A stretch of 64,000 nt of DNA from Planctomycetota bacterium (GTDB lineage: Bacteria > Planctomycetota > J058 > JAJDCP01): contig JAJDCP010000003.1 in NCBI GenBank assembly GCA_029260765.1, forward strand, positions 1 to 64,000, read 5' to 3'. The position numbers and the translations under genes were made by a program. Numbering within the stretch: the first letter of the stretch is position 1; every line of letters begins with the position of its first letter. Shown here piece by piece: positions 49,316 to 57,411 of this stretch. Under the pieces are notes generated by a model, which had not been told where the DNA came from, searched no databases, and saw only the letters and a program-made list of their open reading frames with translations.

Positions 49316-50449
49316 TCAATCCCTCGCTGCCTGCAGCGTCAACACGGACAACGCCGTCGTGTAGACCCGACCCGCGGTGTAGGCCCACTCCCCCAGCGGG
49401 TGCCAGCTGCCCGCCAGATCGGGGTGCTCCCCCGTGCCGTCGCATTGGCTCTGCAGCAACGCCGGCAGCAACGCCGAACGCCAGGTCTGCCAATGCTCGC
49501 CGCCGACTCCGCGCAGGGCCAGGGTGGCGAAGTACCAGTAGTAGTTGTTGCGGTCGCGGTACGCGCGTTCCCGGTAGACAGGCAGCGCCGCGAGCAACCA
49601 GGGCACAGACAAAGCCACCGAAGGGTCGTGATCGCCGCCGCACAGCTGACCCGCGTGCAGCCCCACGGCGGTCATCGCGGGCTTCTCGTTGTACATGGAC
49701 GCGCCGAGCTTTGCGTCGAGCAGCACCAGGTACGAGCTCGCCCCGCCACGCCCCGAGTAGCCCCATCTCCCCCGCTCGTCCCGCACCGCATCGAGCCACA
49801 GCCGAGCGGCGGCAAACACCTCCGCCGGCACTTCCAGGCCCGCGTCGCGGGCGGCCGCCAGGGCGGCGAGCGCCCAACCCGTGTGCGAGCTGTCGCTGCT
49901 CTCGGCGCGAGGCGTGTAGCGCCAGCCGCCATCGTCATTCTGGGCGGCGACCAGAACGCGCACGGCGCTGGCGGCGGCCAGCCGAGTGCTGTCGTCGTCG
50001 ACCACCGTCACGGCCCGACTGAGCGCGAGCGTGGCCAGAGCTTGGCTGTACATCCTGCTCGAGCCCGTCGCTCGGGGCCAGGCGCCGTCCTGCTGCTCGC
50101 GTCGCAACCAGTGCAGCCCGCGCGCGATGGTGTCTTCCCAGCCATCGGGACTCCCAAGGAATGCCAGCAGGGCCAGCGCGCTGGTGGCGACATCGTGGCG
50201 CGGGCTGCCGCGCCCCGGTCCCCAATTCCCCGGCTCGCCCAACGAAGGCCCCAGGCAACCTGCCCCCTGGCACTGCTCGCTGAAGGCGAAGCTCGCAAAG
50301 CAGCCCGCGTCCTGGCCGCTCGGCGTCTGGTGGCGCGCGAGCCAGGCGAGGCCTTCGGCAACCGCCCGGTCGAAGGCCTCGTCGGCACAGACTTGACCTG
50401 AGCAAGCCATGACAAGAACAACACACAATCCTGCTGCACTGATCCGCAT
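49316..50449 (-). CDS. Secreted squalene-cyclase/prenyltransferase-fold repeat protein
   Basis: 377 residues from the ATG at 50449 (AGAGGAG upstream). A signal peptide is followed by repeated alpha/alpha-barrel units with the terpene-cyclase-like pattern: GLAWLARHQTPSGQDAGCF, GLHWLRREQQDGAWP, VLVAAQNDDGGWRYTPRAE, ARLWLDAVRDERGRWGYS. The DxDD catalytic motif of squalene-hopene cyclase is absent, so it is a fold relative, not a cyclase. Such exported proteins are frequent in Planctomycetes-like genomes and have no known function. It is divergent from the gene at 50474, with only 24 bp between starts. Confidence 0.82.
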   Translation of the reverse strand: MRISAAGLCVVLVMACSGQVCADEAFDRAVAEGLAWLARHQTPSGQDAGCFASFAFSEQCQGAGCLGPSLGEPGNWGPGRGSPRHDVATSALALLAFLGSPDGWEDTIARGLHWLRREQQDGAWPRATGSSRMYSQALATLALSRAVTVVDDDSTRLAAASAVRVLVAAQNDDGGWRYTPRAESSDSSHTGWALAALAAARDAGLEVPAEVFAAARLWLDAVRDERGRWGYSGRGGASSYLVLLDAKLGASMYNEKPAMTAVGLHAGQLCGGDHDPSVALSVPWLLAALPVYRERAYRDRNNYYWYFATLALRGVGGEHWQTWRSALLPALLQSQCDGTGEHPDLAGSWHPLGEWAYTAGRVYTTALSVLTLQAARD

Positions 50450-50473
50450 CGTCCGCTCCTCTCTGGAGGCACC

Positions 50474-52897
50474 ATGAGCTTTCATTCTCGTCGCCTGTGT
50501 CACCCGCTTGTGATGCTGACTCTGCTGACATGCGTCCAGGCCCAATCGCGCGTCACGGTCAGCGAGCTGCGTCTGGTCCACGACACCTGGCTTGACTGCG
50601 ACGCAGGCACCCTGCTCAGCATGCAGCAGCTGGGGGGCCTGGAGGGCGATCTGCACATCAGCTACAACGGCAGGTGGCAGTTCCGCGCGCCCGAGGGCAG
50701 GCGGGTGCTGCTCCTCGGCCAGGACGTGCAGCCAGAGGGCGCCGCGGGCTGGGTGGATGTGCTGGCTGCCCCCCCCGGCTCTTTGGGCGCCGAACCGCCG
50801 GTACTCTGGATCCGAACGACGCAGGGCAGCCTGAGCCGGGCCGTGCTGGAGGACGGCTTGCTGTTCTTGCAGACACAGCATTCGGGCCTGGACGAGTTCC
50901 CCCAGGCCGTCCACGAGCTGCGCGCTCGCTACCTGCAGGGCACATTTGTGCTGGAGTGGCAGAACGCGGCGCCGGCCGAGGTGTCGGTGAGCGAGACGGG
51001 CCTGCAGAGCTTCGAGCTGCTCGGGGAAGGACAGGGCAGTTTCCGCTGGCAGGCGCCCGCCGATGGCCGCTGCTGGACCTTCCGTGTGGCGCGGAGACTG
51101 GCAGACGGCGGTCGGGCTGTGCCCGCCTTCGTGCCCTCACGGGCTGCCTCGGGCCTTGTGTTCGAGCGGCTGGAGAGTGCGGGGCTGCCTTCCCGGCTCG
51201 ACAGGCTTCCCGACACGCAGCAGCCCTTGACCAGGGAGGGCGGATCGGCCTTCACACCCTTCTCGTTCGGGGGAGGCGGGCTGCTCGGGGATGGCCGCGA
51301 GTCTGACGCTGGCACGCAGTACGTCATGCCCAACCATCTCGGACCAGCATTCGACCATCCAAACACACGCCTGTGGCTGCAGGAGGGCCGCTTCGGGGAC
51401 TTCTACGGGGCCCGCATCGCTGAACAGCTCGAAGACGATGCTCGGGACGGGGTCGAGCTGGCCCGTGGCCAGGGGCTGGCCTTCAGCGACCGCCATGGAC
51501 GGCCCGGCAAGGCTCTGCCCCTGGCCGAAGAGCTGTGGCTGATCGCCCACACAGCAGACTACGGTCCGGCTCCCCCGGGGCCCGGTGCGTTGCTGGTCAG
51601 CCCTGCCGGCGGCGCGCTGCACCTGCGCTGGCCGCCTGTCGAAGGTGCCCGCGCCTACCGCGTTTACAGCCTGGCCGGGGTCGGAGCCGTCCCGAGGCTG
51701 CAGGCCGAGGTCGTGCAGCCCGCTATGATCGTGGCTGCCGCGGCCGCCCCCGCCTGCTGGGCCGTCAGCGCGATCGCCGAGAACGGTCGCGAGAGCTGGC
51801 CGCGTTTCGCCCGCACGCCGGATGCCGCCGCCGAGCTGCCGGGTGAGGCGCGCTGGCAACAGGAGCGCGTGGTGCTCCGCTGGGGAGATCACAGCCGCTA
51901 CGGGTTCAGCCTGCGAGAGCTCGATGCCAGGGGAGCGAGCCTGCGCTCCTCACTGGATGGCCACCCCGTTGCAACGCCGGTCGCTATTCTGCCCGGGCTG
52001 GCCGAGTTGTGCAGCCGCATGGACGTGCACGCCCTGTTCTCCGACGCCGCCAACGACAATGATTGGCGCCCCACGCCAGGTGCTCAGCGCTGGCTGCGCA
52101 ACGAAGACGGCAGCATCGCACTGCTCGAATGCCTCGATCTCGACCTCGAATGCTGCCGGCTGCGCGTGTCTACGCTGCGCAGCACAGCGGCGGAGAAACG
52201 CCAGCTGATGGCTGTAGCTGACGGCTTGACGCCGCATCCAGAGCTGATCGCCGAGCTCGAGGAAGCAGACCTGCGGGAGGTCGCCGATTTCGGTCCCGCG
52301 GCGCTGCTCTGGTTGGCTGAGAAGGGGGTGGCCAGCGAGACCCTCGATGGGTGTGCCGAGGCGATCTGGTTGCAACGCGGCTGGTTGTTCAGGGATGGCG
52401 AGCTCGCGTTCCCCGAGCCGGCTCCGGGGGGCCTGGAGCGCATCAGATTCCGTGTGGCTGGGGGCCAGCCCGATCTTCCGGCGCAGATCTCCTTTCCCAT
52501 CCGCCTCGATGCCGATGATGGCTATGTGCTGGAACTCGGCGGTATGTTCGACAGCAGCATTCCCTTGGCCGATCCGCCGTTCCTGGCTCTGGTCGAAGCC
52601 ATCGCCGAGCGGCTTCCCTGGCAGCGCCAGGGAGGGGGCCTGTTGGGCGCGGGCGACCGGCTCGGTCTGGCGGAACAGTTCAACATCGAGCCAGACTCCC
52701 TTGTCGTCGGCGGGCTCCCGCGAGCCTGTCTGCGCCTCGACGCCCTGGTCGAGGGAGGGAACAGTGCGTCGGGCACATGCAGCATCTGGTTGGACCCGCG
52801 GCTGCCGGTGCTCAGCCTGGTGCGCATCGAAGCCCACTGGCGGGAAGACGGCGAACCCCGCTGGCTCGAGCTGCAACGTCATGGGGAGGACTACTGA
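50474..52897 (+). CDS. Large secreted protein, first of a tandem paralogous pair
   Basis: 807 residues with GGAGG 5 bases before the ATG and a signal peptide ending at VQAQ. It contains an N-terminal beta domain with HDTWLDCDAGTLLS, a region of WQ/EW-rich strands, a fibronectin-III-like module (LRWPPVEGARAYRVYSLAG to WAVSAIAENGRESWP) and a C-terminal half with helical and beta parts (PLADPPFLALVEAIAERLPW). I recognise no named family. The following gene has the same architecture, so the pair arose by duplication. Stop and start overlap in TGATG. Probably a surface or periplasmic protein. Confidence 0.75.
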   Translation: MSFHSRRLCHPLVMLTLLTCVQAQSRVTVSELRLVHDTWLDCDAGTLLSMQQLGGLEGDLHISYNGRWQFRAPEGRRVLLLGQDVQPEGAAGWVDVLAAPPGSLGAEPPVLWIRTTQGSLSRAVLEDGLLFLQTQHSGLDEFPQAVHELRARYLQGTFVLEWQNAAPAEVSVSETGLQSFELLGEGQGSFRWQAPADGRCWTFRVARRLADGGRAVPAFVPSRAASGLVFERLESAGLPSRLDRLPDTQQPLTREGGSAFTPFSFGGGGLLGDGRESDAGTQYVMPNHLGPAFDHPNTRLWLQEGRFGDFYGARIAEQLEDDARDGVELARGQGLAFSDRHGRPGKALPLAEELWLIAHTADYGPAPPGPGALLVSPAGGALHLRWPPVEGARAYRVYSLAGVGAVPRLQAEVVQPAMIVAAAAAPACWAVSAIAENGRESWPRFARTPDAAAELPGEARWQQERVVLRWGDHSRYGFSLRELDARGASLRSSLDGHPVATPVAILPGLAELCSRMDVHALFSDAANDNDWRPTPGAQRWLRNEDGSIALLECLDLDLECCRLRVSTLRSTAAEKRQLMAVADGLTPHPELIAELEEADLREVADFGPAALLWLAEKGVASETLDGCAEAIWLQRGWLFRDGELAFPEPAPGGLERIRFRVAGGQPDLPAQISFPIRLDADDGYVLELGGMFDSSIPLADPPFLALVEAIAERLPWQRQGGGLLGAGDRLGLAEQFNIEPDSLVVGGLPRACLRLDALVEGGNSASGTCSIWLDPRLPVLSLVRIEAHWREDGEPRWLELQRHGEDY

Positions 52898-55272
52898 TGC
52901 GCGGACGCTGGTTGCCTTTGCTCTTCTGCGCGGCTGTTCTCGGGCAGGAGAGCTCGTCTATCGAGACCCACGCGCTGCCCGCGCTGCCAGAGACCTTTTG
53001 GGACCTCGACGCCGGCACCGTTTTGAGCCGTGCGCGGGCCGGGGCACTGGTGGCTGACGTGCGGCTGCTCGGCTCGCCTCGGCGGGTGCAGCTCGTGGGC
53101 GGCGCCCGCTGGGCCCCGCCGGACTCTGCTCCAGCCGGCGCGGAGCGCCCATGGCTAGCATTCGACACCCTGTTCGTGCTCACCGACCAGGGGTCATTGG
53201 CGCGCGTCGTTCTGCCTGGCAATGACCACCAGACTGCGACGGTGGCGGTGCAACGCGATGGCACCCCGCGATTTCCCGCACCGGTTCGCGAGCTGCAGCT
53301 GCGCGTGCGACCGCAGGGAAGCTCGCTGCATTGGGCGGACGACGCGCCCGCGCAGGTTTTCGTGCAGCGGGGAGCATCGTGGCAGTTGCTGGGGGATGGT
53401 GCGGGAACCTTCCCGCTGGAGAGGCTCGATCCCGGACGCTCCTACCGCTTCCAGGTGGTCCGTCGGGAACCCGGTGTCGGAGCCGCTGTGCCGGCTGAGC
53501 TGCACTTCCTTGCCGGCTTCCCTCTCCAGCGCGGGAGTTTGCCGGTTTCCCGCGCAGAGACCCCCCTGTGGGTCGGGCCCGATACCACCGGGGGGCCTTT
53601 GTGCTGGCTGACGGACAACCAGGTGCGCGCTGGCGCGGGTGTCGAGCTCGGCGTCAGCGGCAGTGGGCCGTGGGCATTCTTCCAGCCCCCCCACCCCACA
53701 ACACCCAGCGCCCGCGCCTTTCGGTGCTGGGCCGACGACGTACTCTGGCTACGCGACCGCAAGGGCCGCCTCGGCCTGCTGTGGTTCCGCCCGGCCGGCC
53801 TGCAAGTGGTGAGCTGGTGGCTGGCAGATACGGGCTCGCGGAAAAACGGACCGGCAGAGCTCGTCGCAGAGCTGCTCGAGGACCGCCGCGCCCAGCTGGA
53901 CTGGCAGCCGGAGGACAACGCAGCGGCCTACCGTGTCTACGCTGTCGACATCGCTGGTCGATGCAGCTTGCTGGCAGAAGTCCGCGAGCCTGCCTTCACC
54001 TGCGCGGCACCTGCTGCGCCGGCCCTGGCACACTTCGCCGTCAGCTGGCTCGACGCGGCCGGCCGCGAGTCGTGGCCGTCTGCCAGGACTCTGGCCGTAC
54101 TCCCGCCAGGAGGCGAATACCTCGAGCTGCGCTTCCCCACAGCTGAAGGACACCAGGGCTGGGATCTGGGCGGGTCTCGCAGCGTTCCGAAGGCGAGCGG
54201 CAGTGACCTGTGGGTGGACGCTCGAAACATCGGGGGCCGCCGCCTTCTACCCGCTTCGGGGGAAAACAAGCTGTTCCCGTTGCGCGTCTGCCGCGAGCTG
54301 ATCGATCCCCGCCAACAGGGGCCGCGACAGGTCTCGGCTGCTCCGCTCGTGTGGCTGCAGGGTGCCGACGGACGCGTGGCACGGGTCCGACGCCTCGGCC
54401 GCCGCGGGGACACAAGCTGGGTGTCGTGTCTGACTCTGCGCCTCGGACTGCAGCAACAGCTGGACCTGCTCGCCCAGGACCTGTTTCCACCGGATCCCGC
54501 GACGGCGGCGCTGGCCATGGAACAAGTGCCTCTGTTGGACCACCCGGACCCCGATGTGCGCGACCAGGCCCGGGAAAAACTGCAGGTGTTGGGCCCTGAA
54601 GTGATCACACTTGTCAAAGATCTGGCCGGCGGTTCGGCCCAGAGTGACTATGAGCTGCAACGGCTCTTGGAGGCCTGGCTGACAGTGCGCCCCGCGTCGA
54701 TCGCCAAGCTGGCGCTGATCGACGGTGTGCTGTATTTCCCCGACAATCTCCCAGGCACGATTCCTCCGTCCCTCCACCAGGCTCCTCTGCGCCACTACGC
54801 CCCCGGAGAGCGCGCCCGCTACTCCCTGCTGCGCAGCCTGCCGACAGGGACCGAGACGCTCGAGCTGACACTGCAGAGCGGGGAAGAGCGCCGGACCGTG
54901 TCGATCCACTGCCAGCTCGATGGCGAGCCCCAGCCCTTCGACGGGCTGCTGCGCGGGGTCAGCCAGGTCGACTGGCTGCCCGCCGGACGTTCGGGCTGGC
55001 TGGACCTTGCGGCGGCCTTCCTGGTACCTGGGCTGGACGAGCGCGAGCAGTTGCGGAACCGAGCGACGCTGAAAGTGGTGGATCTCGAGGTCGCGGGCCG
55101 CAGCCTGAGCTGCCTGCAGGTCACGCTCGAAGGCACGCGCTCCGGAAGCCGGGCACAGCTGCGAATCTGGTACAGCCCTGAGCTGCCCGCGCTGGGAATC
55201 GCGCGGCTCAGCAGCCGTTTGCTGGACGCCGAGGGGCAGGTCTGGGGCACGGATCTGGAGTTTGTGGAATGA
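52897..55272 (+). CDS. Large secreted protein, second of a tandem paralogous pair
   Basis: 791 residues from the ATG at 52897, coupled to the upstream gene by TGATG with GGGGAGGA before it. The signal peptide ends at AAVLGQ. The paralogous landmarks are FWDLDAGTVLSRA, the FN3-like AAYRVYAVDIAGRCSLLAEV to FAVSWLDAAGRESWPSA, and the C-terminal RIWYSPELPALGIARL, each matching a segment of the first gene. A short HEAT-like stretch (LLDHPDPDVRDQAREKLQVLG) is present here but not in the first. Function unknown. Confidence 0.75.
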   Translation: MRGRWLPLLFCAAVLGQESSSIETHALPALPETFWDLDAGTVLSRARAGALVADVRLLGSPRRVQLVGGARWAPPDSAPAGAERPWLAFDTLFVLTDQGSLARVVLPGNDHQTATVAVQRDGTPRFPAPVRELQLRVRPQGSSLHWADDAPAQVFVQRGASWQLLGDGAGTFPLERLDPGRSYRFQVVRREPGVGAAVPAELHFLAGFPLQRGSLPVSRAETPLWVGPDTTGGPLCWLTDNQVRAGAGVELGVSGSGPWAFFQPPHPTTPSARAFRCWADDVLWLRDRKGRLGLLWFRPAGLQVVSWWLADTGSRKNGPAELVAELLEDRRAQLDWQPEDNAAAYRVYAVDIAGRCSLLAEVREPAFTCAAPAAPALAHFAVSWLDAAGRESWPSARTLAVLPPGGEYLELRFPTAEGHQGWDLGGSRSVPKASGSDLWVDARNIGGRRLLPASGENKLFPLRVCRELIDPRQQGPRQVSAAPLVWLQGADGRVARVRRLGRRGDTSWVSCLTLRLGLQQQLDLLAQDLFPPDPATAALAMEQVPLLDHPDPDVRDQAREKLQVLGPEVITLVKDLAGGSAQSDYELQRLLEAWLTVRPASIAKLALIDGVLYFPDNLPGTIPPSLHQAPLRHYAPGERARYSLLRSLPTGTETLELTLQSGEERRTVSIHCQLDGEPQPFDGLLRGVSQVDWLPAGRSGWLDLAAAFLVPGLDEREQLRNRATLKVVDLEVAGRSLSCLQVTLEGTRSGSRAQLRIWYSPELPALGIARLSSRLLDAEGQVWGTDLEFVE

Positions 55273-55402
55273 CTTCGGGGTGCGGTCGCTCTGGCTGATC
55301 GGCGACGCCAGATGCGGCACAACACGCCAGGAACAGGTACCCTGGCGGAGGGGCCCTCTTCGTTGCAGCCAGCTCCTCCCAAGCCCGCAGGTCACGCGCA
55401 GA

Positions 55403-56389
55403 ATGAAGCCTGAGGATCCAAGCGCCGGACTCGCACGCATCCTCGAGGATCTTGCGCTCAGGGTACGCTCCTACTTTGCCCCGCCCCGGCGGGTCATCTG
55501 GTTGCTCGGCAACGGCCGCAGCGGAACGACCTGGGTGGCCAGCCTGATCAATCACGACTCTCGCCACCGGGAGATGTTCGAGCCCTTCCATCCCTGGTAC
55601 GTGCAGAGCTCGAGCTTTCTGCAGCCACACCTGTACTTGCGCCGTCGTGAGCGCCATCCGCAGCTGGAACGGCTCGCGCAGCAGGTGTTCTCGGGCAGCT
55701 TCCACCATCCCCGCGTCAATACCCCGGCCTCTAGGCCTTCCTTCGGCCAGGGAATCGTGATCAAGGACATCTTCGCGAACCTGTTCGCCCACTGGGCAGC
55801 CCACAGATTCCCCGCTCTGAAGATCGTCATGCTGGTCCGCCATCCCTTCGCTGTTGCCTTGTCCAAGCTCAAGAAGAGCCATTGGTCCTGGCTGAAAGAG
55901 CCACGAGACCTGCTCGGGCAGCGCAATCTGCTCGAGGACCATCTGCAGCCCTTTGCTGAGCTGATCCGCAAGACCAGCCTGCAGCGCGACTTCATCCTCT
56001 CGCAGATCGTGATCTGGGCGATCACCCACTACGTCCCCCTGCGTCAGTTCGACCCCAAACAGCTGCACGTGGTGTTCTATGAGGACGTGGTGCGTGCGCC
56101 GCATGCGGAAGTCTCCAGGATCCTGCGCTTTGCGGAGGCCAACGCCGGCCCACATCCTCTGCGGCTCAAGAAACGGCTGCTCCGCAGACCCAGCCGCTAC
56201 AGCCGGAAACAGAGCAACGTGCTCGCCGGTGTTTCTCCGATCACCGCATGGCGGGATGCGCTGCCCGCGGAGAAGGTCGACGCGGGGCTCGCCATCCTCC
56301 GAGCCTTCGGAATGGACGAGCTCTACGACGACGCCCTGCAGCCCAACCGAGCGGTGCTCGCCAGGCTGCAGGGCTCCCTGAGCCGCTAG
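55403..56389 (+). CDS. Sulfotransferase
   Basis: 328 residues from the ATG at 55403; no strong ribosome site. The 5'-phosphosulfate loop is WLLGNGRSGTTWVASLIN and the 3'-phosphate-binding segment is IVMLVRHPFAVALSKLKKSH, both typical of PAPS-dependent sulfotransferases. The C-terminal KQSNVLAGVSPITAWRDALP region resembles the second PAPS-binding motif. It would transfer sulfate to a carbohydrate or other acceptor. A second sulfotransferase gene of a different subfamily faces it, 9 bp away. Confidence 0.88.
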   Translation: MKPEDPSAGLARILEDLALRVRSYFAPPRRVIWLLGNGRSGTTWVASLINHDSRHREMFEPFHPWYVQSSSFLQPHLYLRRRERHPQLERLAQQVFSGSFHHPRVNTPASRPSFGQGIVIKDIFANLFAHWAAHRFPALKIVMLVRHPFAVALSKLKKSHWSWLKEPRDLLGQRNLLEDHLQPFAELIRKTSLQRDFILSQIVIWAITHYVPLRQFDPKQLHVVFYEDVVRAPHAEVSRILRFAEANAGPHPLRLKKRLLRRPSRYSRKQSNVLAGVSPITAWRDALPAEKVDAGLAILRAFGMDELYDDALQPNRAVLARLQGSLSR

Positions 56390-56398
56390 CTCGAGCCG

Positions 56399-57247
56399 TC
56401 AACCGCGCCGGCCCTCCCTGCCGAGCCCTCGGGAGACGGCAGCGACAAAGTCGAGCTCGTCTGCGAGCAAGCCACGTGCGTGCTTCAGCGCGCGCACACC
56501 AGGCTTGAACGGCTCCCCGAAGCGCCGCTTGTAGAGCACAGGTAGAACCAGCCCGAGTCGGTCTGCGAGACGCGCCAGATCCTGAGCATAGGTCTCGGTG
56601 AACAAGACCGCCGAACACGACAACACGCGCTCGGTGGCTTCGGCGACGTCGTAGGTCCTCGAGAACATATGCAGCTGCGCCAAAAGGTGCGGCTTGGGGA
56701 CCCGCCCCAGAAAGTCGCAGAAGTCCGCGCCGAGACTCTCGATCTCCTCACGCATCAGCTCCCCGTAGGGCTCCCTCGCCGAGGCCGCAGGATCGTCGCG
56801 TACAAAGCGAAGGTAGCGGTAGTAGGAAAGCAGTCGCTGGATGGGGTCCCGCAAGATCGTGACCGTGAAGGTCGCGTCGGGCAAATTCAGGGTATGCGCG
56901 GAATGATGTCCGTTGGCGAACAGGTACTGCCCCCGCTCGATCAAGGCAGGATCATGGCGCACAAAAACGTGCTCACCCCGGCGCGCGCAACACGGCTCGC
57001 CGAAGCCCGCCAGTTCGAGCCCGCCCAGCGCCCAGAAGGCCGCATTGAGGCTGGTCCCCGCCGTCTTGCGCACGTGGTAGTGGAAGACCCGCCGGTAGCC
57101 CCCTGGCAAACGGTAGCCTGCGCACGCCCTGCGGATGCGCCACCGTTCGAGCCACTGCTGGGCCGCTGTGCTTGCCCTGCGAAACATGGTCTGAAGCCTG
57201 CTCACGACACCTCTGAGTCGGCGAATGTGCTCCGCGGACGCCCGCAT
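56399..57247 (-). CDS. Carbohydrate sulfotransferase-like protein (family 2 type)
   Basis: 282 residues from the ATG at 57247 (AGGT about 5 bases upstream; an ATG at 57187 is a possible shorter start). The P-loop analogue is VFHYHVRKTAGTSLNAAFW, the HxxKTAGTS form of Sulfotransfer_2 enzymes, and the 3'-phosphate site is FTVTILRDPIQRLLSYYRYL. Such enzymes sulfate glycans. The location beside a second sulfotransferase suggests a sulfated-polysaccharide function, but no glycosyltransferases are in view. Confidence 0.87.
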   Translation of the reverse strand: MRASAEHIRRLRGVVSRLQTMFRRASTAAQQWLERWRIRRACAGYRLPGGYRRVFHYHVRKTAGTSLNAAFWALGGLELAGFGEPCCARRGEHVFVRHDPALIERGQYLFANGHHSAHTLNLPDATFTVTILRDPIQRLLSYYRYLRFVRDDPAASAREPYGELMREEIESLGADFCDFLGRVPKPHLLAQLHMFSRTYDVAEATERVLSCSAVLFTETYAQDLARLADRLGLVLPVLYKRRFGEPFKPGVRALKHARGLLADELDFVAAVSRGLGREGRRG

Positions 57248-57337
57248 CCGTGACCTGGGCCAACGCGGCCGCCTGCCCTGGTAGTGTACGGGTTGCTCCG
57301 CATGGATTGGACCCCCCAATGGAATCGGAGTGCGGGC

Positions 57338-57366
57338 TTGACGGCGAGAGCGGAATAGCCTATACG
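57338..57366 (+). promoter_or_regulatory. Near-consensus promoter for the repeat-protein gene
   Basis: TTGACG (57338-57343), a 17-bp spacer and TATACG (57361-57366). Transcription would begin near 57373 with about 40 nt of leader before the ATG at 57412. Confidence 0.7.
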
Positions 57367-57379
57367 ACAACCTGTCGTA
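57363..57379. promoter_or_regulatory. Perfect palindrome over the -10/+1 of the repeat-protein promoter
   Basis: TACGACAACCTGTCGTA: 7-bp arms with a 3-bp centre, beginning inside the -10 hexamer and ending just past the expected transcription start. The placement is that of a repressor operator. The regulator is unknown. Confidence 0.6.
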
Positions 57380-57411
57380 CACGACGCCAACACACCAATC
57401 CCGAGGCCCCG

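Noticed and set aside
55262-55402. Upstream extension of the sulfotransferase beginning with LWLIGDARCGTT
   Set aside because: It resembles a P-loop by chance but starts inside the previous gene, lacks a ribosome site, and the real P-loop (GNGRSGTTW) lies downstream of the ATG at 55403.
57363-57379. LexA box
   Set aside because: The palindrome matches neither CTGT-N8-ACAG nor CGAAC-type SOS boxes, so the regulator is left unnamed.
57250-57411. N-terminal extension of the nine-repeat protein
   Set aside because: It crosses the promoter and palindrome, and the hydrophobic anchor starts at the ATG at 57412.
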